From an uncultured Collinsella sp. (GTDB lineage: Bacteria; Actinomycetota; Coriobacteriia; Coriobacteriales; Coriobacteriaceae), in NCBI GenBank assembly GCA_902479075.1, contig CABSNK010000001.1, forward strand, positions 1 through 64,000: a stretch of 64,000 nt of DNA, given 5' to 3'. The first letter of the stretch is position 1. Each line of letters begins with the position of its first letter. The position numbers and the translations under genes are program-made. Below, in pieces: positions 53,157-59,441 of this stretch. The notes below the pieces were generated by a model. The model did not search any database and had not been told where the DNA came from. It saw nothing but the letters and a program-made list of their open reading frames with translations.

Positions 53157-53304
53157 GCGCCAAAACATCGGCGTTGCCGTGGTTCAACCTGCCAAAAAGG
53201 GACAGGTTTATTTTGGCAGGTTTTATTTGGGCAAACGTTGTTGGCGCAATGGGGACTGGTTTATATTCACCAAGTTGGTGCAAAGTAGCCTGACCCCTTT
53301 GCAC
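53157..53304. repeat. Cluster of REP-like hairpins
   Basis: CCTGCCAAAA pairs with TTTTGGCAGG (53188-53220), with a loop AGGGACAGGTTTAT. GGTGCAAAG pairs with CTTTGCACC (53276-53304). A wider inverted pairing GCGCCAA ... TTGGCGC spans about 53157-53252. A related core, GGGGACTGGTTTATATT, lies at about 53253-53270. These share a GGGAC-A/T-GGTTTA core framed by variable arms. Confidence 0.55.
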
Positions 53305-53309
53305 CAAAA

Positions 53310-53376
53310 AGTTGCGGTGAGATAGTTCTTGAATTGGCCTTTTTGATGGCTAAACAGGAACTATCTCACCGCAACT
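53310..53376 (-). terminator. Long TTGCGGTG palindrome, terminator of the coiled-coil gene
   Basis: AGTTGCGGTGAGATAGTT (53310-53327) is repeated in inverted form near 53358-53376. On the minus strand it ends ...GCAACTTTTTGG. It lies 27 bp past the stop of the gene at 53403. Two related palindromes occur at 59377 and 62941. Confidence 0.75.
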
Positions 53377-53402
53377 GCCTTGAGTGTTTTTTGGCAGCTG
53401 GT

Positions 53403-55166
53403 TTACTTGCTTGCGAAGAGCCAGACCAGGATGATCACCAGAATCACGGCGACAATGCAGACGATGGCTCCGGTGAATTTGATGCGTGAGTCGCGGGTAC
53501 GCTCGCGCACGTCGTCCTCGGCGGCTTCGAGTTGAGCCACTTCGCGCTCGGTTTCGGCGTGCTCGGCCTTATCGCGGGCCAAGGAGCCTGCGAGCGATTC
53601 GGTAATCTCGGGATGGTCGTGCACCTCGGTCGCCTGCTCGATGATCGACTGCGCATGCGCTACATCCGCCTGGGCATTGGCAATAGCCTGCTCTTGCTCT
53701 CGACGTGCCTTGTCCTCGGCGGCGATTTTCTCGCGCAGCTCGCGCTGGCGCGTTGCGGCGGCGGCTTTTGCGGTCTGCAGCTCGTCGCGAGTGGCATCGG
53801 CCTCGGCCGTCACGGCCTGATGGGCTCGCTTGGCGTCGGCGATGGGGGCTTGCGCCTGCTCGACGGCGTGCTCGGCGGCCGCGAGCGAGTGCTCAAGATC
53901 GGCGGTGATGTTCGGGACATCTTCCTCGGCTTTGCGCAGGGCATCGGCCGTGTCGGAGATCTGCATCGAAAGCTCGCTGGTGCGCACCGTGTAATTGGCG
54001 GGATTCGCCGAAGGATTGCGCTGCAGCTCGGCATACTCGTGGCGCAGCGTTTCGAGTTGAGCACGCGTGGCGTCGACGGTTTGCTGTACTGCGGCAACGC
54101 CGGCGTCGCGCTCGGCCTGCACCTTGTCGCGGATGCGCTTGGAATCCTCGAGGCGGCGAACGAGGCGGTTACCGGTCTCGCGCGAGCTGGCTTCGCGCGC
54201 CTCCACCGCGTCGAGTGCGGCTTTGAGACGCCGCTCGGTGGCGTCGTCCTCTTCCTTCATTTGTTCGAGCTGCGCCTTGAGTTCTGTTGCCTTGGCAGCA
54301 TGGGTATCGCGGCCGATTTCTGCCGCCGCGGCGGCCTTTTGTGCCGTGTCGATAGTCTGGCGCTGCTCGGCGACGATTTGGTCGTAGCGGCCTGCGATGT
54401 CTTGGCGTGTCTCGAGCTCCTCGCCTTGATCGGCGATGCGCTGCTCAAGTTCGGCCAGGTGAGCGCGGGCGTCCGCGAGTGCCTTCTTTGCGGCGTTCAT
54501 CTCGCGCATGGCCGAGGCACCCTGGGCGATAAAGGCGCCCACGGCGCTGGCGGTGTTTGAGACGGCGCCTCCCAGATCGCGGCTGGCTGCTGGGGCGTGC
54601 AGGGCGGTCGGGTGACCGGCGTTTGCCGTGCCCGCATCGGGCGCCTGTGACGTGGTGATGCTGCCGGTGCCGCCCTCGACTACGGAAAAGCCGGCAGCGT
54701 GCGGGTCGACTGCATCGGCACCAATGGTGGGGTGCTCAAGCTGCAGGAACGAGGGCAGGGTGCTGCCTTGGTCGGCAACGGGGGTCTCGCCGGGCACGAA
54801 GGTCGAGGCGGCCTCGGCGGCCTCCTCTTCTTCGGCGTCAACATCGGCGTCGGCCACGGCGTCTTTCATCGCTTTGACGGCATCCATCATGGAGTCCATG
54901 ACGGCATCGAGCTCTTCTTCCGAAGACACCTCGATGGGGCCTTCTGCTTGCGGGGCGGCTTCCTTTTCGGGGGCGTTGTCCTGAGCGTCCGAATCGTCGT
55001 TTTGCTCGCCGGCAACTTCTGCCGCAGGGATTTCCGTCGCAGCGCCGTTATCCAGAGTGGCGTCGTCGACGTCGGTATCATTGCAGGTCGCAGCGTCAGT
55101 ATCTGCGGCGACGTCTGCTGAATCATCAATATGCTGTTGAGTCTGGGGGTCCAGCTCGTCCGTCAT
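53403..55166 (-). CDS. Tail-anchored coiled-coil protein
   Basis: A 587-residue protein. An acidic N-terminal third (about 1-190; many Asp/Glu and repeated DAV..D segments) precedes a long Ala/Glu/Arg/Gln-rich coiled coil (about 225-540; ARAHLAELEQRIADQGEELE, then AAEIGRDTHAAKATELKAQLE and similar). One C-terminal transmembrane helix (IVCIVAVILVIILVWLF) ends in ASK. The plan is that of a membrane-tethered structural or division-associated protein. No specific family recognised. ATG 55166 is preferred (GAGGAG 9 bp upstream); ATG 55172 is also possible. Confidence 0.8.
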   Translation of the reverse strand: MTDELDPQTQQHIDDSADVAADTDAATCNDTDVDDATLDNGAATEIPAAEVAGEQNDDSDAQDNAPEKEAAPQAEGPIEVSSEEELDAVMDSMMDAVKAMKDAVADADVDAEEEEAAEAASTFVPGETPVADQGSTLPSFLQLEHPTIGADAVDPHAAGFSVVEGGTGSITTSQAPDAGTANAGHPTALHAPAASRDLGGAVSNTASAVGAFIAQGASAMREMNAAKKALADARAHLAELEQRIADQGEELETRQDIAGRYDQIVAEQRQTIDTAQKAAAAAEIGRDTHAAKATELKAQLEQMKEEDDATERRLKAALDAVEAREASSRETGNRLVRRLEDSKRIRDKVQAERDAGVAAVQQTVDATRAQLETLRHEYAELQRNPSANPANYTVRTSELSMQISDTADALRKAEEDVPNITADLEHSLAAAEHAVEQAQAPIADAKRAHQAVTAEADATRDELQTAKAAAATRQRELREKIAAEDKARREQEQAIANAQADVAHAQSIIEQATEVHDHPEITESLAGSLARDKAEHAETEREVAQLEAAEDDVRERTRDSRIKFTGAIVCIVAVILVIILVWLFASK

Positions 55167-55461
55167 AGGCATGTGCTCCTCATCGTTGTTTGTCACCCTA
55201 TGATAAAGTCTCGCGCCGACATCCCGCGCCCCGCAGCAAAGTTTCAAAACGTGTTCGATGACTCGCTTGGATAGCAAAAATTCGTCCTCTAAATTCAGTT
55301 TACGCTTGACATTCCCTTCGCCGAATGACGTTGCGCCGTTCGCCTGCTGCGGTCTTTATTTTTCACTTGAACCCGTTAAAGTTGCATTTCAGCTTTTGGC
55401 GCGTGAAGTTGGATACGCGCAGCCGGCGGGCGTGCCCGTCGCGATTTTGAAAGGACTTTGT

Positions 55462-56262
55462 ATGGGACTTTTCACTGGTAAGACCGTGATCGTCACCGGC
55501 GGCGGCAAGGCCACGCTCAAGGACGGCTCCGCTGGCTCCATCGGTTACGGCATCGATATCGCTTTTGCCAAGGAGGGCGCAAACCTCGTTATTACCGGCC
55601 GCAACGTTGCCAAGCTCGAGGCTGCCAAGGAGTCCCTCGAGGCCGAGTACGGCATCAAGGTTCTGCCTGTTCAGGCTGATGTCTCGGCTGGTCAGGATAA
55701 CGAGGCCGTCGTCCAGAACGTTATCGACAAGGCGATTGAGGAGTTCGGTCGCATCGACGCCGTCGTCAACAACGCTCAGGCCAGTGCCTCGGGTGTGACC
55801 ATCGCCGACCACACCATGGACCAGTTTAATCTGGCCATTTACTCTGGCCTGTACGCCACCTACCTGTACATGCAGAAGGCCTATCCGCACCTGAAGGAGA
55901 CCAAGGGCTCTGTGGTCAACTTTGCTTCGGGCGCCGGCCTGTTTGGTAACTATGGTCAGTGCAGCTATGCTGCCGCCAAAGAGGGCATCCGCGGCCTGAC
56001 CCGCGTCGCCGCCAACGAGTGGGGCAAGGACGGCATCAACGTCAACATCGTGTGCCCGCTTGCCTGGACTGCTGCGCTCGAGAACTTCCAGGATGCTTAC
56101 CCCGAGGCGTTCAAGGCCAACGTCCACATGCCGCCGGCGGGCCATTACGGCGATGTCGAGAAGGAGATCGGCCGCGTGGTCGTTCAGCTTTGCGGCCCCG
56201 ACTTTAAGTACATGAACGGCGAGACCGTCACCCTCGAGGGTGGCATGGGTCAGCGGCCCTAA
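55462..56262 (+). CDS. Short-chain dehydrogenase/reductase
   Basis: A 266-residue SDR with Rossmann fold and NAD(P) cofactor. Cofactor loop VTGGGKAT...GSIGYGI (an inserted variant of TGxxxGIG), ADVS, NNAQAS, catalytic Ser in FASGAG and the Y-x-x-x-K pair in CSYAAAKEG; C-terminal NGETVTLEGGMG. The substrate cannot be inferred; the class includes 3-oxoacyl and hydroxysteroid dehydrogenases, and gut Coriobacteriia are known for hydroxysteroid SDRs. ATG 55462 has GAAAGGA upstream. A repeat element starts 3 bp after the stop. Confidence 0.92.
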   Translation: MGLFTGKTVIVTGGGKATLKDGSAGSIGYGIDIAFAKEGANLVITGRNVAKLEAAKESLEAEYGIKVLPVQADVSAGQDNEAVVQNVIDKAIEEFGRIDAVVNNAQASASGVTIADHTMDQFNLAIYSGLYATYLYMQKAYPHLKETKGSVVNFASGAGLFGNYGQCSYAAAKEGIRGLTRVAANEWGKDGINVNIVCPLAWTAALENFQDAYPEAFKANVHMPPAGHYGDVEKEIGRVVVQLCGPDFKYMNGETVTLEGGMGQRP

Positions 56263-56264
56263 CA

Positions 56265-56412
56265 GTTACGCGGTTCTACGAACCGCGTAACCAGTTGACG
56301 CTGCAAACCCGCCAGAGCGGCAATCTGTCTTTCAACTTCGGCGGCATGATCAAAAGATCAATGCCGCCTTGTTTCAAGGCACCTTGCTCGCTCTGGCGGG
56401 TTTTCGCTGTCG
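56265..56412. repeat. Multi-hairpin repeat element, copy 2
   Basis: The same unit as 53034-53155 plus the GTTACGCGGTT/AACCGCGTAAC hairpin (56265-56291). The inner hairpin reads GATC-AAAA-GATC where copy 1 reads GACC-AGAA-GGTC, so both arms changed together. The 344-bp gap before tgt holds this, a second hairpin and the tgt promoter. Confidence 0.8.
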
Positions 56413-56445
56413 TTGACAAGGCATCGGCGTTGCTGTGGCAGTCGG

Positions 56446-56482
56446 AAATGATCCGTTGGGGACGGAGGAAAACGGATCATTT
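56446..56482. repeat. REP-like hairpin
   Basis: AAATGATCCGTT pairs with AACGGATCATTT around the loop GGGGACGGAGGA. It shares the GGGGAC loop core with the cluster near 53.2 kb. Confidence 0.55.
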
Positions 56483-56563
56483 TTATCCTGATGCATTGGT
56501 GTAAGTGGGCAGGTTTCCTTTGCGCCAGTTTCTGTCGAGTCGGTGCTCCTTGCGGGTTGCCCG

Positions 56564-56569
56564 TATAAT
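56564..56569 (+). promoter_or_regulatory. Candidate -10 box of tgt
   Basis: A perfect TATAAT lies 38 bp upstream of the tgt ATG. The matching -35 region is weak, so only the -10 element is claimed. Confidence 0.5.
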
Positions 56570-56606
56570 GGTTTGCGTATGAACCGCAACCAAGGAGTTC
56601 CAGTTT

Positions 56607-57746
56607 ATGGACCAGAGCCTTTTTAAATTCGACCTGATCGCCGAGGACCCGACGACGCACGCGCGTGCCGGCGTACTGCACACCCCGCACGGCGATATCG
56701 AGACGCCGATCTTTATGCCCGTGGGCACCAAGGCAAACGTCAAGGGTATTCCTACCGAGACCGTCAAACAGCTCGGTGCCCAGATCGTGCTTGCCAACAC
56801 CTATCACCTGTCCATGCGTCCCGGCGAGGACACCATTGCCGAGCTGGGCGGCCTGCACAAGTTTATGAACTGGCACGGCCCCATTCTTACCGACTCGGGC
56901 GGCTTCCAGGTGTTCAGCCACAACGACGCCGTCAAGCTCACCGACGAGGGCGTGCGCTTTATCGTCAACGATTACGACGGCCGCCACGTGTTCTGGACGC
57001 CCGAGGACAACATGGAAATCGCCATGAAGCTCGGCTCCGATATCTGCATGCAGCTCGACCAGTGCCCGGGCTATCCCGCCACGCGCGCCTACGTCGAGCG
57101 CGCCGTTGAGCTGTCGAGTATGTGGGCCGAGCGCTGCTATAAGGCGCATACCCGCGATGACCAGGCGCTCTTTGGCATCGTCCAAGGCGGCATGCACCTG
57201 GACCTGCGCCTGCGCTCGCTGCGCCATCTGGAGGAGTGCGGCGACTTCCCGGGTTACGGCATCGGCGGCTATTCGGTGGGCGAAGACCACGAGACCATGT
57301 TCGAGACGCTGGCGCCGCTGGTTTCCGAGTACATGCCTAAGCACAAGCCGCGCTACCTCATGGGCGTCGGCAACCCTACCACGCTCGTGCGCGGCGTTGG
57401 CGTGGGCATCGACATGTTCGACTGCGTGCTGCCGACGCGCACCGGCCGCATGGGTACGGCGTTCTCCAGTGAAGGTCGCCTTAACTTCCGCAACGCGCGC
57501 TTTGCGCACGACGACGGCCCTATCGACCCCACCTGCACCTGCCCGGTGTGCACGGGCGGCTACAGCCGTGCGCTCATCCGTCACATGGTCACGCAGAAGG
57601 AGATGCTCGGCGGTATTCTGCTGTCGATGCACAACATTTACTACCTGCTCAACCTTATGCAGCGTGCCCGTCAGGCCATTATCGAGGGCCGCTACGGCGC
57701 GTTTGTGAGCGACTGGATGAACAGTCCTGCGGCGGTGGATTACTAA
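56607..57746 (+). CDS. tgt: Queuine tRNA-guanine transglycosylase (bacterial Tgt)
   Basis: Tgt swaps guanine 34 of GUN-anticodon tRNAs for the queuosine precursor. The 379-residue product has TPIFMPVGTKANVKG, the catalytic Asp in ILTDSGGFQVFS, FGIVQGGM, a second Asp in GIDMFDCVLPTR, and the zinc site CTCPVCTGGYSRALIRH. AAGGAG lies 8 bp upstream. With queH and queA it gives the late queuosine steps; preQ0/preQ1 synthesis genes are not in this window. Confidence 0.97.
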   Translation: MDQSLFKFDLIAEDPTTHARAGVLHTPHGDIETPIFMPVGTKANVKGIPTETVKQLGAQIVLANTYHLSMRPGEDTIAELGGLHKFMNWHGPILTDSGGFQVFSHNDAVKLTDEGVRFIVNDYDGRHVFWTPEDNMEIAMKLGSDICMQLDQCPGYPATRAYVERAVELSSMWAERCYKAHTRDDQALFGIVQGGMHLDLRLRSLRHLEECGDFPGYGIGGYSVGEDHETMFETLAPLVSEYMPKHKPRYLMGVGNPTTLVRGVGVGIDMFDCVLPTRTGRMGTAFSSEGRLNFRNARFAHDDGPIDPTCTCPVCTGGYSRALIRHMVTQKEMLGGILLSMHNIYYLLNLMQRARQAIIEGRYGAFVSDWMNSPAAVDY

Positions 57747-57818
57747 GAGCCGCGACCGCTGACCGATGCCTTGCAAGCACTTGATGCATCGTGGGTACCA
57801 TACCGAATAGTTGATGTT

Positions 57819-57860
57819 CGGGCGGGTGTTTGACGCATGGCGTCGACCCCGCCCGTTTCT
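57819..57860 (+). terminator. Terminator of tgt
   Basis: CGGGCGGG (57819-57826) pairs with CCCGCCCG (57848-57855), with an inner TGACGC/GCGTCG stem, followed by TTTCT. It lies in the leader of the next gene. Confidence 0.65.
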
Positions 57861-57879
57861 ATTTTCGATAGGAGTGCCC

Positions 57880-58638
57880 ATGATTAAGAATGAGAACGTC
57901 GAGGGCGAGCCGGCTTACGACGAGACGTACCGGCGCGGTCCCGTGGTCATGCGCGGCCCCATGATTCCCAAGGACAACACCTACGCCAACCTGCTGGCAC
58001 CCGAGGACTCGACCGACTGGTTGCACACCGACCCCTGGCGCGTGCTGCGCATTCAGGCAGAGTTCGTCGATGGCTTTGGCGCGCTTGCCGAGCTTGGTCC
58101 TGCGGTGACCATCTTCGGCAGTGCCCGCACGCCCAAGACAGATCCGCTCTACAAGGCGGCTCGTACGGTCGGTCGCAAAATCGCCCAACGCGGCGTGGCG
58201 GTTATCACCGGCGGTGGCCCCGGCGTCATGGAGGCGGCCAACAGGGGAGCGGCGAGCGTGAACGGCAAGTCGGTCGGCTTGGGTATCGAGCTTCCGCACG
58301 AACACGGGCTCAACAAATACGTGAACCTCGGCATGGATTTTCGTTACTTCTTTGTGCGCAAGACCATGTTCGTCAAATACAGCTCGGGCGCCATCGTGTT
58401 TCCCGGCGGCTTTGGCACGCTCGACGAGATGTTCGAGGTGCTCACGCTGGTGCAGACGCACAAGGTCAAGCGTATGCCGCTCGTTTTGGTGGGCACCGAG
58501 TACTGGCAGGGCCTGTTCGACTGGCTCAACGGCCCGGTGATGGACGCCGGTATGATTAGCCCGCTCGATCCGGAGCTGGTGCACATTACCGACGACCTCA
58601 ACGAGGCCGTCGATATCGCCCTGAGCGGGCTGATGTAG
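57880..58638 (+). CDS. LOG family protein (TIGR00730-type Rossmann fold)
   Basis: A 252-residue protein of the LONELY GUY / lysine-decarboxylase-like family. The signature PGGFGTLDE (active-site loop) and VTIFGSARTPKTD are present, with VITGGGPGVMEAANRGA in the nucleotide region. Family members hydrolyse cytokinin riboside or nucleoside monophosphates to release the base; in bacteria the in vivo role is often unclear. ATG 57880 has ATAGGAG 7 bp upstream. An inverted repeat follows and doubles as the operator of the toxin-antitoxin pair. Confidence 0.92.
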   Translation: MIKNENVEGEPAYDETYRRGPVVMRGPMIPKDNTYANLLAPEDSTDWLHTDPWRVLRIQAEFVDGFGALAELGPAVTIFGSARTPKTDPLYKAARTVGRKIAQRGVAVITGGGPGVMEAANRGAASVNGKSVGLGIELPHEHGLNKYVNLGMDFRYFFVRKTMFVKYSSGAIVFPGGFGTLDEMFEVLTLVQTHKVKRMPLVLVGTEYWQGLFDWLNGPVMDAGMISPLDPELVHITDDLNEAVDIALSGLM

Positions 58639-58668
58639 GGCGAGCGCGCCTGTCGTTGTAGTGATGAG

Positions 58669-58704
58669 AAGGCAGACTGATGCTATTTAACATCAGTCAG
58701 CCTT
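58669..58704. promoter_or_regulatory. 14-bp inverted repeat at the toxin-antitoxin promoter
   Basis: AAGGCAGACTGATG (58669-58682) and CATCAGTCAGCCTT (58691-58704) form a near-perfect palindrome with one mismatch. A TATACT at 58715-58720 follows. RelB-type antitoxins repress their own promoter, so this is a probable autoregulatory site, and may also help end transcription of the LOG gene. Confidence 0.6.
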
Positions 58705-58751
58705 CTAAACTGGGTATACTGATGCAAAAGACGAGAGCGAGGAGGTCGCGT

Positions 58752-59051
58752 ATGTCTACTGCAACGGTTAAGCCTACGACGGTTCGCATCGAAGAGGGGC
58801 TCAAGGAACAGGCGACTGAGTTCTTGGATACAGTTGGCCTGAGTCTCAATTCGTATCTCAACCTTGCTGTCCGGCAGCTGGTAAATCAGCGAAAGATTCC
58901 GTTTGAGATTGTGGGTCGGCCCGAAGTTCCCAACGAGGCGACGAGGCGCGCCATGGTGATTGCCGAGGCTCATGAGTTGGGGATTCTGCCAGACGACAGC
59001 CCGTCATTCAATAACGCTGATGAGCTTATATCGTTCCTCGATGAGGACTAG
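58752..59051 (+). CDS. RelB/DinJ-family antitoxin
   Basis: A 99-residue antitoxin. The N-terminal ribbon-helix-helix DNA-binding domain (TTVRIEEGLKEQATEFLDTVGLS LNSYLNLAVRQL, split here) is followed by a C-terminal toxin-wrapping tail (IPFEIV through the acidic DELISFLDED). The toxin gene begins 2 bp after the stop. GAGGAGGT lies 8 bp before ATG 58752. An inverted repeat covers the promoter. Confidence 0.93.
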   Translation: MSTATVKPTTVRIEEGLKEQATEFLDTVGLSLNSYLNLAVRQLVNQRKIPFEIVGRPEVPNEATRRAMVIAEAHELGILPDDSPSFNNADELISFLDED

Positions 59052-59053
59052 CG

Positions 59054-59362
59054 ATGTTTGAGATTAAAGTCGAGGCTCAGTTTAAGGCGGATTACAAACG
59101 GACGACGCGCATCCATCCGCAGCTAAAAACCGAGTTTAAGGCGGCAGTCGCAGAGCTTGCAGCTCGCGGCTCGCTTCCCGCGGAATATGGCGCCCATGAG
59201 CTTTCAAACCCGGGCGGCAATTACAACGGCCACATCGATTTCCATCTATCCGATGGCTTGGTCGATGTGACCGTTCTCTACTTGCCGCATAAGACTAATC
59301 CTGTGATCCGACTGGTCAGAATGGGCTCGCATGAGGAACTGTTCCGGGGCCCGCAGGGCTGA
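59054..59362 (+). CDS. YafQ/RelE-family toxin (ribosome-dependent mRNA endonuclease)
   Basis: A 102-residue type II toxin. Pattern of the YafQ branch: FKADYKRTTRIHP, a His in AHELSNPGG, His-Asp in NGHIDFH, and a terminal RLVRMGSHEELF carrying the last His. These are the residues YafQ uses to cut mRNA on the ribosome. It sits 2 bp after the antitoxin. Active-site spacing is complete, so the module is probably functional. Confidence 0.92.
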   Translation: MFEIKVEAQFKADYKRTTRIHPQLKTEFKAAVAELAARGSLPAEYGAHELSNPGGNYNGHIDFHLSDGLVDVTVLYLPHKTNPVIRLVRMGSHEELFRGPQG

Positions 59363-59376
59363 TTGCCGATTTCTAA

Positions 59377-59441
59377 GTTGCGGTGGAATAGGGATTGATT
59401 TGCGGCTGATAAGCCAAAAAACAGTCCCTATTCCACCGCAA
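59377..59441. repeat. TTGCGGTG palindrome at the 3' end of the TOTE gene
   Basis: GTTGCGGTGGAATAGGGATTG (59377-59397) pairs with CAGTCCCTATTCCACCGCAA (59422-59441) with one mismatch. The stop codon of the minus-strand TOTE gene, and its last residues PLAVE, are encoded inside the right arm. Confidence 0.75.

Noticed and set aside
53039..53293. Short frame inside the repeat after queA, and its twin at 56295-56504
   Set aside because: Both lie in the multi-hairpin element. Differences between copies preserve base pairing rather than codons.
53532..54560. A 342-codon plus frame opposite the coiled-coil gene
   Set aside because: It mirrors the repetitive Ala/Glu/Arg codons of the real minus-strand gene and has no RBS.
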